From Megaustenia siamemsis (lineage: Eukaryota; Mollusca; Gastropoda; Stylommatophora; Ariophantidae): DNA of 64,000 nt. How positions within the stretch are numbered: the first letter of the stretch is position 1; the number at the start of each line of letters is the position of its first letter. Under the pieces are notes generated by a model, which saw nothing but the letters and a program-made list of their open reading frames with translations, ran no database searches and was not told the origin of the DNA. A program made the position numbers and the translations under genes. The DNA lies in NCBI GenBank assembly GCA_032433765.1, contig JAVIAB010000124.1, forward strand, positions 77,855,465 to 77,919,464, read 5' to 3'. Below, one piece after another: positions 1 to 11,285 of the stretch.

Positions 1-94
1 TTGCTGGAATGAGGGCTGAAGCAGGTATGGGAATGCCTTACTTGCAGTGATACCATTCCATTCTAAAGTCTAAAGTCCAAGACTCTGAAATTTG

Positions 95-205
95 GTACCT
101 GAGATATTTTCTGGGAAAGCAGAGTGGCCTGGCAATGATTGCTACATCACCCATAAACTGGGTCACTGGACAATGAAAAAGATAGGAACTAACATCATAC
201 AGCTC
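95..205 (+). mobile_element. SINE S1 3' fragment
   Basis: Weak match to the S1 body and 3' region in plus orientation: GGTACCTGAGATATTTTCTG, TACATCACCC, GTCACTGGACAATG and GGAACTAACATCATAC occur in the same order as in the copies at 8075-8178 and 28990-29115. No head with A/B boxes is recognisable. Confidence 0.55.
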
Positions 206-438
206 AAAGGCAAACCTTTACCACTGTGTTGGAACAATAGCAATACACAATTTACAAAGGCAATGTGTACGGTTGAAGGTCATAACCTTTTGTAATCTCA
301 TGTGACAACACATACACACACAGAGTTCGGTCTAACCTTTCATAATCTCATGTGACAGCACGCATAGAAGGTTCAGTCAAACCCTTTATAATCTCATATG
401 ACAGCACACCAAACCTTTCACTCTTGAACTGATATCTA

Positions 439-675
<237 letters not shown>

Positions 676-751
676 TTAGATTTTTAGTTAGTTCAGTTAG
701 TTTTACAGGTGAACATTTCAGGGTTATCAGCTTCTACTTGATATTTTCTGT

Positions 752-1830
752 GCTCCGCGGGTACACACATTCTGGAGAGAGTAAAAGAGGCCATAGGAAA
801 ACATTTGAGAGCTAAAGAAGCAGGTTTTAGGAAAAACAGATCATGTGCTGATCAAATAACTACCTTACATATAATAGTTGAACAAAGTTTAGAACTACAG
901 TCCCCACTTTATATCGAATTCATAGATTATGATAAGGCATGTGATAGTTTAGACAGAAGAATCCTTTGGAAGTTGCTGAGTCATTACAGAATCCCCATAA
1001 AGTTTATTAACCTGATAAGAACAATGTATGAAAAGAATGAAACGTAGTGTTGTGCATGAAGGGCAGCTTACAGAAGCATTTGAAATAAGAACAGGACTAA
1101 GGCAGGGATGCCTTCTGTCTCCATTTCTCTTTCTACTGGCCATAGTAAAAAAAAAAAAAAAGTAAAGTACCCCCGTCATGCCAAGTGGCATATAGGGAAT
1201 ATGGTGTTAGTGACCATGGGGTAATGTAGTCGGTATTACGCCCGTGCTGCTTTACTTTCCCAGAAAAAAAATCCGGTGCCCATTAAAGGCTGGGTAAACC
1301 AGAAGCCGTCGGTTGGGATCGAACCCTACCTCTTGTCCTTTGTAGTCCAGTTCACTAACCACTGAGCTATTGCGGCTCCCGCTGGCCATAGTAGTTATTA
1401 TGAAAATAACTCAGAACAACAATGGAATCCAGTGGTCATTGACTAAGCAACTTAATGAATTAGACTTTGCTGGTGACAGCTCTCCTGTCTCATAGTCATC
1501 AACAGATGCAAAACAAAATTAGCATACTTGATGAGAGATCATAACAGCTGGGTTTGAAAACAGAGATAAGACCAAAATTGTGAGAATTGATGCAGTTTAC
1601 AATAACCAAACAACAATAGGAGAAATACCTCTGCTAAATGTACAATCTTACATATACCTGGGTAGTAATATAGACAAAAATGGAGGAACAGAAAATGATA
1701 CCAAAATAGGGATACAAAAAACAAGAGGAACATTCATGGCACTAGGAAACATACTTAAATCCAAATAAATTAGGTTAAATACAAAAATAAAAATTTTCAA
1801 TGCCACTATTAATTATATACGCCAATTAGG
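752..1830 (+). mobile_element. RTE-like LINE reverse-transcriptase fragment (split by a SINE)
   Basis: Conceptual reading gives reverse-transcriptase blocks in order: AGFRKNRSCADQI, YIEFIDYDKACDSLDRR (motif A region), RTGLRQGCLLSPFLF (motif B region), then a decayed catalytic box reading FAGD instead of FADD, and downstream YLGSNIDKNGGT. A stop sits after the motif A region and further breaks follow, so it is dead. It is interrupted at 1148-1381 by a SINE with target-site duplication. It lies in a HEATR5B intron, opposite to the gene. Confidence 0.85.
1148..1381 (-). mobile_element. tRNA-derived SINE (family S1) with 12-bp TSD
   Basis: On the minus strand it begins with GGGAGCCGC, an A-box-like TAGCTCAGTGGTTAG and a B-box GGTTCGATCCC, then a body with AATGGGCACCGGATTTTT and a 3' end containing a palindromic CCACTTGGC and an ACTTTACTTT tail. 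The duplicated target CTGGCCATAGTA flanks it at 1136-1147 and 1382-1393, interrupting a LINE reading frame that resumes exactly afterwards. Sister copies are at 49257-49515, 56536-56762 and elsewhere. Confidence 0.88.
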
Positions 1831-1995
1831 TCGGACCATTAACCAAAACATCTGTTCATTATATGAAGCAACTATTGAACCAAAAACCAATACATCTACT
1901 CAGATGGCGTACGGTTGAATATTTTAAAGTAAAGAGATGATTCTATATTTATATTCGCCAATACTTGTATTTGATACCTATATACCATAATGTTA
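1826..1995 (+). repeat. Fragment related to the TTAA-flanked element at 25.8-26.9 kb
   Basis: The stretch with AAAGTAAAGAGATGATTCT, CGCCAATACTTGTAT and TGATACC parallels 25936-26350 once the LINE insertion there is removed (AAAGTAAAGTAATGATTCT, ACCAATACTTGTAT). Ends are not defined. Confidence 0.5.
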
Positions 1996-2181
<186 letters not shown>

Positions 2182-2215
2182 CTACAACTACAATTTCACG
2201 TTTTTTTTTCTTTTT

Positions 2216-3176
2216 AGTGTTTGCTATTTTATACAACTGGAAACCAATTGGGAATGTTTCAACAAATAAAACAGGGTGTTAGACAAGGTTGTGTGCTGTC
2301 ACCAGATTTGTTTAATATTTATAGTGAGATTATTTTAAGATCCATAAGGGGCATGCCTGGAATAACAATTGGAGGTCATAATATAAATAATCTAAGGTAT
2401 GCTGATGATACAGTATTAATCGCTAAGAGTGAAAATGAGTTACAAGAAATGTTGGACATTATAGTGAAAGAAAGCAAAAATAAAGGACTCAGCCTTAATA
2501 GCAAAAAGACAGAGGTAATGATAACAACAAAGAAAAAGACATCACCTCAGTGCAAAATAAAGACAAGTGGAACAATATTAAAACAGGTAAATGAATTTAA
2601 ATATTTGGGAACTTTGTTAACCTCAGATTGAAAATGTACAAAAGAGGTGAGATGCAGAATTGCTCAGGCAAAAGCAGCTTTCCAAAAAATGAGGAAAATA
2701 CTATGCAATCCATTTTTGACAATAGAAACAAGAAAAAGAGTTCTTAAATGTTACGTAGAGCCAGTCTTAACATATGGATGCGAGTCATGGACAATAGGAC
2801 AACAGACAAGAAAATCACTGGAGTCTGTAAAAATGTGGTTTTACAGAAGAATGTTGAGAATACCATGGACAGCTAAGAAGAGTAATGAAGAGGATCTGAG
2901 AGAGGTCAAAGCAAAAAGAGAGCTAATTTCCAATGTTAGGAAGAGACAATCATCATTTTTTGGCCATGAAGAGAACAACTTGAATATATTGTAACAACTG
3001 GAAAAATTGAGGGACGAAGAGATAGAGGGAAGCAAAGAGAAAAAATAATAGACAGCTTAAGAGAATAGCTTGGCAGAAGGTCAACAACAGAAATGATAAA
3101 TAGCTGCCGAGATCGAAAGTTGTGGAGAGACATGATCACCTACGCCACTAGGCCCGGTACTTGATGATGATGATGA
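2216..3176 (+). mobile_element. RTE-like LINE family b, 5'-truncated copy
   Basis: Reverse-transcriptase motif B ([14 protein letters not shown]), catalytic [10 protein letters not shown], then the thumb and C-terminal zone with LTYGCESWTI and FFGHEE. One stop after LTSD (2631) and a frameshift near 2985 disable it. The 3' end is a GATGATGATGAT run, as usual for RTE-clade elements. It lies antisense in the HEATR5B intron 2137-3348. A second copy of the same family is at 25141-26910. Confidence 0.88.
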
Positions 3177-3339
3177 TTTTATACAAAATAAATGTTCTAT
3201 AACAATAGGAACTTACAAATGTAGAACATTTATTGTAAGTAAATCATAAGAATAACAAACAAGAGGGATAGAATTGACCACAAAAATCAAACTCTGAAAG
3301 GATCAATAATAAAAACTAAAACTAAATTATTATACTCTA

Positions 3340-4031
<692 letters not shown>

Positions 4032-4034
4032 TTG

Positions 4035-4790
4035 AGATCATTTGAAGAAAAGTTAATTTTCTATTTTGTACAAGGGAAAAGGCAGAAAAATAGGATAGGA
4101 GACCATATACAGAGTTTTGCTTCAGGAGGTAATCTGATCATCAGTAAAAGACCCCCACACTCATTAAGTGTTTTGGTCATTTAGATTTTTGACATTCCAA
4201 AGGGGGCAGACTTGTTGAGTCATATCTCCCAGGTGTCAATCTCCTACTGTGTTTGATCCTGAAAGTTCACAAAATGTTCAGCATATCTTCTTCTTCTTTC
4301 CTTCCTCATTTGCCTTTCAGCGTCGAGGGGAGATATAATCTGCGGTATTTTGCTCTTCTGTTTACCTCAGCTGCTATGTTTCCTAGTGCTTAGTTCAGCT
4401 ATATATGAAATTCTAGTCTGCATGAAATTTCTGGTCAAATCTAAACCTTTATCACCCTCTTCTGGTGGAGGCAGTCAGAAATGACTTGTTACTTGTCCAC
4501 TCAAAAGGCCAGCATGTTCACCTGCACTGTGACAAAAATTAATCTGATTGCCATGGTGTAACTCCACACATTTTAACTCATTGGCTGCTAATAACAATCA
4601 TATATGCCTGAAGGGCCAGCCTAGATATTCTTTGAATTGTTGGTGTTAAGTCCTATAAACATAATTTATTTGTATGATACTCTATTGCCATGGCTTTGTT
4701 TGATAACATCTGATTTTGATTTATGAGTGTTGACCACTCTAAGTTGTTTGAATTGGCCAAGTCTCCAAATATCCAGGGATTAAAGTTTCT
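4035..4790. other. Unassigned intronic sequence
   Basis: Part of HEATR5B intron 3600-7632. I see no splice-competent exon, repeat array or transposon motif here. Confidence 0.5.
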
Positions 4791-4792
4791 AT

Positions 4793-5095
4793 TAGAATGT
4801 TCAGACAATGATTGCTCTGACCAAACTAGTACAAATTATAAACGAAATGAAGAAATACCATCTTGATATATTATGAATTAGTGAAACTAGATGACCAGAA
4901 GTAGGGAAAAAAATCAGTTAACAACAATAAGACAATAATTTATTCAGGTACAGATGATAATAAACATTATGGAGAAGTGGAAATTATAATGGATCTCTCC
5001 GCTGCTGACAATCTTACCAAATGGGAGCAGGTGAACCATAGATTAATAAGAGTTCAGCTCCCATTTACAAAACTGTAGTAAAAATTACACACAGC
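4793..5095 (+). mobile_element. LINE endonuclease fragment
   Basis: With frame changes it reads IINEMKKYHLDIL, ISETR, then INNNKTIIYSGTDDNKHYG and LTKWEQVNHRLIRVQLPF, the order found in APE-type endonucleases of RTE-like LINEs (the LDILGISETRW block). It has no continuous frame and no reverse-transcriptase part follows. Confidence 0.7.
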
Positions 5096-5099
5096 TGTG

Positions 5100-5745
5100 T
5101 GTTCAAACTAGGCAAAACATGGGAACTCAGATTTCCAGGCTCAGGTTGATTTATGACCTGAGTTTCACTTTATGAACCGGACCTGTTACATTGTCTATCG
5201 GTACGGCCGCCTAAGTCCATCAGTGTGTTCAGCTATCTCATAACATTATTCACTGTGTTTCCCGAGTCACAAAGAGTTGTTAGAGGATTGATGTTTTCCA
5301 ATGAAATTACAAATTTCTTGAAAATTTGTGATTTTTTTTTTTAATGGTGCAAAAATGAGATTGTATCTCACGAAATGAAAAAAAAAAATCCTACGGCAAC
5401 AAATCCAAAACTAATGGGTCACCAGAAGTAGTCATTAGGAAGGTACTGTTTGACCATGGCAAAATGTCAAATTTGGAAGAGTCTGTGTTGTGTTGTTTGT
5501 TATGTCCACAACTGTTTTGTCTTTCCATGTTATGGTCCTGCTCTCAATAAGCTAGTGTTGGTTGACTTTGCTGTTAGCTTTCATCCAAGCCCTGTCTACT
5601 TTGTGCTACATTCTAATGATAGCTTTGTCAATCTATCAAGGCTGACACCTAAACACAGAAAAAGAAATAATAACTCCTTCATTAAACATAATTTAATTTT
5701 AATGAATTTTTCTGTTGATCATAGGTTCTAGAAGTCAATTTTTGC
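5100..5745. other. Unassigned intronic sequence
   Basis: A 93-codon open frame (5450-5731, plus) has no motif I recognise. Poly-T and poly-A tracts at about 5330-5390. Nothing else supported. Confidence 0.45.
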
Positions 5746-5749
5746 AGTA

Positions 5750-6480
5750 CATTGCTGTGTCCACTTTCATTTGAACAGAACATGCTCCATTGTCTGTCAT
5801 CTGAGGTAGAGAGGGCACTAGCTGCCATCTATCTTATTCCACTTCATGAAGTTACATGCTGATGGTAGAAGATCATACATGGAACTAATTATGTTAGTTA
5901 GCTGCAGAGTTGTATGGCCTTGGGCGTCGTAACAGACAGTCGAAGCAACCATGATAGGTCAGTAGTTTGGTAAAAATGTTAGTGTCTCACGCTGGATTTG
6001 TCCAGCTAAACAGCTTCTCCCGTGGCTGAGTCTGTCAACACTGGACAGATAGATCTTTGTCCTGCCATTTGATGTTCATAATCTTTCAAAGGCAATGGAC
6101 ATAAAAGCTGTTTAACCTTTTCTCCTGCCCTGCATAGGTAGTCCAAGTTTCCATATAGAAGTATACTAAGCATACACCTTTGGTAAATTTGAATTTTAGT
6201 TCTGAGTGTTAATTTGGTGTTGGCCCATGCTCTATCTTTAAGTTTACCAAATGTGGAAGCTGTCTTTCTGGTCTGTGTTTATAGACTGCTTGAGCTTATT
6301 ATGCACAGTAAAACCAACTCCATGTAGGTGAGGCTGCTCAAGCCCCTGCCAGAAAAAGATATAGTTTTTCTCCCTGACTGAACCACAATCTGCAAGCCTT
6401 GTTTCCTGGAGGGCTGCAATATCAACATGTAGTATCTACAGCTCCATGTTGATGAGGGCTGTTTTCCTTATGTTTTTTTT
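5750..6480 (-). mobile_element. LINE family f, copy with large internal deletion
   Basis: Minus-strand conceptual translation begins with an endonuclease block (AALQETRLAD, then GVGFTVHN) and jumps directly to the C-terminal zone (LDYLCRAGEKV or, in another frame, ETWTTYAGQEKRLNSF, then IKWQDK). The whole reverse-transcriptase catalytic core is missing between them. Multiple frameshifts. The C-terminal part is related to the fragment at 62575-62945. Confidence 0.75.
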
Positions 6481-6544
6481 GCATTATTGAGGTGGTTGTT
6501 ATTTAATCCATGACACATGGTCCTAATGTTTCATGTACTAAATA

Positions 6545-7630
6545 TGACAGATGGTTTTTTTCCTTCTGCTGTGTCCTAACAAACTGACATTTCTATTTGT
6601 TTGCTATCCCTATATGCAAGGCTATCACTAGAATGTAGCACAAGGTATTCAACCAATTAGGCCAGCAGCTTGTAGCTATTACTTAATTGTTTTACTTTTT
6701 GGCCCGCTCTGATGTCACAGATAAGTCTAGCACTCTTAAAGTATGTGTGCTGGTTTCTAAGATCTCATCTCAAGAAGACAATCACTAGTTGGGGCATTCC
6801 AAAACAAAATACAGGTGTCTTAGCAGTCTGCACCTGTCTGCTATCAGTTAAAATGTGTTTGCAGTTGCCCATCCGAAATGACCAAGTAGAATGTTATATT
6901 ATGACATCTGAACTCTGCCTTTCAAATCTTCATGCAAAAAAAAAAAAAATTAATTCATTACTTTTCCCAAGAGACCTAAACCGATACACAGACATATGTT
7001 AATCACTAAAATAAATAAAATAAAATTGCAACATAAAGCTGCCAACATTTATAAGTCATTAAAATATAACCATCTGCTAGCTACCATAACAGCTTGGAGC
7101 ATTAGGACAGAATTTTCAATAACATATTCTGTTTTTTAAATAATAGACTACAGCTTTATTTTGTTTGCTGCTCATTTTTAATATTTTAATAAGTGAAGTG
7201 ATCTTATAACATACGATGTAAGAAGTGAAATCTCATATTTTTTGGTGTCTTTAAAGTTATTTAAACTAAAATATACACTTTTTTTTAGTTCACAGAAATG
7301 GGGGGGGGGGGGGAAGGGACTCCTTGATAATATAGGTCAAAAGGAATGATTAAAAGTACAAAATATATCAAGAAAAATTCTAAACCATTTGAAATTATGG
7401 ATCACATGAAAGAATAGGCATGTAAGGCTGGCATGGTTTCACAACATTTAAAAAGACTTTCTTAATTGTAGGCTTTCTTTTGCTGTAGAAGGTACAAATT
7501 AATGATATAAAAGAAAATTAGACAATACCCCAAAATAATTAAAGTAAAAAGAGACAGCAAATTTTATAAAATGAAAAAAACAAATTGACAAAATAAAATG
7601 AAAGCAGTAATAATAACTGTATGAGAGCTC
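6545..7630. other. Unassigned intronic sequence
   Basis: Includes a 96-codon open frame (6712-7002, plus) without recognisable motifs and a G11-12 run near 7302. No exon or element identified. Confidence 0.45.
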
Positions 7631-7632
7631 AC

Positions 7633-7785
7633 CTGTAGCTGGCTCTGCTACCAAAGGACTGGCTGATGTTCCCAGTCGAAGCACCAGGCAGCCAAGCTCA
7701 TGCAGGGCACACACTAACACATGCTGACTAACTGACAGATCTGATCCCAAACCTTTCCCTTCAGACACTTCTACTGTGGCCTCAC
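7633..7785 (-). CDS. HEATR5B: HEATR5B exon
   Basis: Two bases completing Gly, 50 codons (EATVEVSEGKGLGSDLSVSQ to ASPLVAEPAT), then one base. Acceptor is TTAAACAG, donor GTGAGC. The first 15 residues form a variable linker; QHVLVCALHELG then aligns to the QHVMVCALQELG helix of vertebrate HEATR5B. The intron upstream (7786-10700) contains the DD83E transposon. Confidence 0.93.
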
Positions 7786-8074
7786 CTGTTTAAGAATAAA
7801 TATGTAATAGATAATGTGAATCATCACCATCTGTGCCTTTACTTAAATCTTGAATCTTAAACACTTAATCACTCTATCTCTTACTACATGAATTTCAACA
7901 ATTTTAATCATTTTTTTACCAGTTACTAGGCAATACTCTGTTGTAAGTTTAATACAAATCACTAGTCACAGCCACAAACATTTTTCTATGCTAAATTTCT
8001 TGGTGTACATTTTAACACAAATTTTAGCTTTGGTTTAATCCTTTAGGATAAGGATCCAGTGCTCACCCAGTTTT

Positions 8075-8178
8075 TTAAAATGGGTACCGGAGATTTTTCT
8101 GGGAAGCAAAAATAGTCTGGCATGATACCAACCACATCACCCAAAATTGTGCAGTCAGTCATGAAAAAATATGGTTAC
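8075..8178 (+). mobile_element. SINE S1 fragment, left part (split by DD83E transposon)
   Basis: AAAATGGGTACCGGAGATTT, ACCACATCACCC and ATGGTTAC reproduce the S1 body in plus orientation. The SINE resumes at 10293 with TAACACCATATTCC, giving the expected uninterrupted S1 sequence GTCACTAACACCATAT when the transposon is removed. Confidence 0.8.
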
Positions 8179-8180
8179 TA

Positions 8181-10292
8181 TAGCTCGTTTCAAATCATCT
8201 GCCCAACTTCAAAACGCTATTACTTTCTAACCATTTGTTAAAAACTTTTGAAATTTTCTAAATGTTATTAGAATGCAAAAGACCCTTTAAATGTATATTT
8301 AACAAATATCTTGCAGCTGCAGTTTTCTTAAAGCGGCGATATTTCTTTGATGTTTGTCAAAATTGTAAATTGTGAAGCCCTAAAGAATAGAAATTACCGT
8401 AGTTGCTGGTCTATGATTAATTTTCACTAGGTAAAGGCGTGGCCGTAATGGGGAAATAACTAGATAAAACAAAACACCAGGAGAATTATTGTCTGCTCAG
8501 TTCGAGGACGGACGAAAATATCAAGGTATACCTGTATGTCCAATTTTCATAGTTGTGTGGTCCTGAAAAGGACCGTTTGTTGAACTAACTTAAGGTAATA
8601 TAGGGGCCAACATTGTGGGGGCTATATACTTTCATTCTGAATCAGACGAGTCTAAAAGATTAGTAACTGTTTGGGGTTGAACATTCCACAAACCATCATT
8701 TTTCAAATATTCCTCTTCCTGTTTTAAGACATGGTCTTCACATTTAGCCCAATAATCTTTGTCTATATTTAATAAAGCGAGATTAGCAAGAGTCTTTACA
8801 TCGCATATTTTGAATGTTGTATTTTCATCTGCCACTTGTCCTTTTAATTTTGCCCAGATTAGTTCTATTGGATTTAAATGAGCATGGTAAGGTGGCAGCC
8901 TCAAACTTATATGACCATGCTCTTGGATAATCTTATCTATTTGAAAAATCTTTGTCCTTTGTTTTTGCTTTACTAGAGATAGTAATTCAGGTTTTAAGTA
9001 CATGTTATTAAATTGTATGTGCTCCTTTGTGAGCCATATCTTAATAGCATCTTTTGTACTGGATGACGTCGGGACTTTATCTTCAAGTGCAACAATGTTG
9101 TGGTACGCTGCATTGTCCATTATTAGGCAAGATGGTCGATCTAGTGATGGGAGAACAGAATTTTCAATCCAATGTCTAAATATGTGACCATTCATCTCAG
9201 AGTGATAATCCTGATTGTCTATGGATTTTGAAAGAAAAATGAGCTCTGCATTCTGTATTAGTCCATGTTGTCGACTACCTGCATGAGCAATTATCAAGCG
9301 CTGTCCTTTGCTGCTAGGTATTAATCTCTTAATCTTTCCATCTGATGACTGCCATTCCCTTTGGTTAGTGTGGTGAGCATTGATCCATGTTTCATCCAAG
9401 TACACAATATCATAACCTTGCTTGCGCACCTCTTTTACTTCACATAAGTACTTGCTTCTCATGACTACTATATGTGGCTTCTCACAGATGATGTTTCGTC
9501 CATTGGAATACTTTCTGAATGTAAAGCCTGCAGCTCTCACATTCCTCCATAATGTAGACTTTGATATTTCAATACTGTTGTTCTTTTTCAGCGATACTTT
9601 TAATTTTCTTATTGTAACAGTTTCATTCATACCCAACATTTTGCGAATTTCACTTCTAATAAGTTCACTGTCGAAATTATCCAACATTTTTGCTCTTCCT
9701 TGTGATTTTGTATATTTTGAACATTGACGGTCACGTGCTTGAATCCAGCGATTAAATGACCGTTTAGATAAATCCAAAATGTGTCTTGTCCTATTCTCAG
9801 GGTTTTCTAAAGAATGAAATAATCTTCCTCGTTTAGCCTCTTTGCAAAAATAGTCATACATTTTTATTGCATTGTTTTGTAAACTGCAGAATTTCATTTT
9901 AAGACTCATGATAAATGTTATCGTTCCACGTCTTCGCCGCTGAATCAACGGAAATGGAACACACAATGCCTCATGTTTTCTACAAGTGTCTAATTGTGTC
10001 AGAAAACCACGGGGAAAGCGTGCAAATACGTCAATTCTACCGTGTATGGATTTGTACTCGCTATTTTTAGTTTAAAATACTGTAAACATTAAGTTTTTAC
10101 TACATCAATGGGTCGTTATAAATTTATATAAATCAAATAAGCAACAATAATAACCAAATGTTTTTTTAATGAAATTAATTCCCTGTTGGGTTCTAATCAT
10201 TATAACTTTACACGCAAATTTTGAAAAAATTACAAAAAGAGATTAAAAAGATATCGATTTTAAAAGTTGGGCACATGATTTGAAACAAGCTA
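8181..10292 (-). mobile_element. IS630-Tc1-mariner transposon, DD83E type, complete
   Basis: A 2112-bp element with 29-bp terminal inverted repeats at 8181-8209 and 10264-10292 that differ at only two positions (TAGCTCGTTTC versus TAGCTTGTTTC and one more). TA target duplications are at 8179-8180 and 10293-10294. It encodes one intact transposase on the minus strand. The insertion site is inside an S1 SINE, so sister SINEs supply the empty site. It sits in HEATR5B intron 7786-10700. The D-to-E spacing of 83 resembles the lineage described as DD82E/Sailor; assignment is from memory. Confidence 0.92.
8632..9966 (-). CDS. DD83E Tc1/mariner-superfamily transposase
   Basis: A 444-residue uninterrupted protein that would catalyse cut-and-paste transposition in the nucleus. 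N-terminal helix-turn-helix regions around residues 60-80 (LDLSKRSFNRWIQ) and 105-150 (TIRKLKVSLKKNN, SKSTLWRNVRAAGF) should bind the terminal repeats. The catalytic triad is Asp191 (YLDETW), Asp284 (IMDNAAYH) and Glu368 (PPYHAHLNPIELIWAKLKG), with 92 and 83 residues between. An insertion of roughly 50 residues relative to DD34E Tc1 proteins, lysine-rich, lies between the second Asp and the Glu. RRRR at 10-13 may aid nuclear entry. Met20 or Met24 could be alternative starts. All catalytic residues are present, so it may be active. Confidence 0.92.
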   Translation of the reverse strand: MCVPFPLIQRRRRGTITFIMSLKMKFCSLQNNAIKMYDYFCKEAKRGRLFHSLENPENRTRHILDLSKRSFNRWIQARDRQCSKYTKSQGRAKMLDNFDSELIRSEIRKMLGMNETVTIRKLKVSLKKNNSIEISKSTLWRNVRAAGFTFRKYSNGRNIICEKPHIVVMRSKYLCEVKEVRKQGYDIVYLDETWINAHHTNQREWQSSDGKIKRLIPSSKGQRLIIAHAGSRQHGLIQNAELIFLSKSIDNQDYHSEMNGHIFRHWIENSVLPSLDRPSCLIMDNAAYHNIVALEDKVPTSSSTKDAIKIWLTKEHIQFNNMYLKPELLSLVKQKQRTKIFQIDKIIQEHGHISLRLPPYHAHLNPIELIWAKLKGQVADENTTFKICDVKTLANLALLNIDKDYWAKCEDHVLKQEEEYLKNDGLWNVQPQTVTNLLDSSDSE

Positions 10293-10330
10293 TAACACCA
10301 TATTCCTCATATGTCTAATAAGAAATGGAG
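10293..10330 (+). mobile_element. SINE S1 fragment, right part
   Basis: TAACACCATATTCCTCATA continues the SINE interrupted at 8178. It ends in unrelated sequence soon after; the palindromic 3' end of S1 is not recognisable. Confidence 0.65.
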
Positions 10331-10700
10331 GGAATATTTGCTTGTATTTTTGACTTAAACTCGTAACTTCTCTGGGCTAATGCTCTTTATGATTAGAGAA
10401 TGTACACGCCAAATATTACTATGTCCCCATTAACAGCATGTTCATGCTGACAGACATTCTCTCCTCAATTTAATTGATAGTTTGACAAGTTTTAGTTAAA
10501 CAAACAAAAAAAAAAAGGTCTAAAAAGCTTGAGCATGATGATGGCATTATGTGGTTCACAATTTGAAATCTGATAATTCTGTGCAAACCAAATAATTTAA
10601 AATTATACAAGTTTCACGAAAACAAGCCAAAGACATCTTCAGCATAAATCAGTCAGAATTTTAAAACTATTTACTTATGAACATTTACAGTGAAACTTAC
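10331..10700. other. Unassigned intronic sequence
   Basis: A/T-rich intron between the transposon and the exon at 10701; nothing recognised. Confidence 0.5.
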
Positions 10701-10950
10701 CAATTGTGTTCATTTGTTTGACAATCACTTGGCAGATTTCCTTGGCTGCAGCAATCTGTGCCTTCTCTCCTAACATGCCACCAATTACTGTGCGCATGAT
10801 AAACTGGACACACTTGCGAGCATACACAGCATCCACATGTGACGGTGTAGCTCGTGTGTTGGCAGCCAATTCTAGAACATGTGTCAAGAATACTGAGATA
10901 TTTCTCTCCAGCCACAGACCACCCATGCATTTAATGAACTCCACATAAGC
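10701..10950 (-). CDS. HEATR5B: HEATR5B exon
   Basis: Eighty-three codons plus one base, [17 protein letters not shown] through [10 protein letters not shown]. Acceptor is TACAATAG, donor GTAAGTTT. The near-invariant [14 protein letters not shown] stretch identifies HEATR5. The intron upstream (10951-14769) contains a LINE 3' region split by an 843-bp insertion, a foldback element and a 21-bp minisatellite. Confidence 0.95.
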
Positions 10951-11285
10951 CTATTGTAGACACAAAATAGACATTTTTAAGTGCCTTGCACAAACAAAAG
11001 TCAGTACATACATAAGCAAATATGTAATAAACAGATGGTTACCTTCATTTCTATAGAGTGTAAACTATCTGGTTAAATTTACTCTGCATCAAAAGATGTC
11101 CAGTGACAAACCTTTCTTTAACACTGCAGGGAGTGAATTATTCAACTTCAAAATACAAGGCCAGAGCATTTTGCGGTGAGAGGGCCAGTGCTTTTCCTCA
11201 CTGTTATTCATTTTCCATAACCCATCAAGCCAGGATCCATTTATTTCAACTGTGTAAAATGGAGAGTATCTTGCTGCGATTGATC
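10951..11285. other. Unassigned intronic sequence
   Basis: No element or exon recognised in this part of the HEATR5B intron. Confidence 0.5.
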
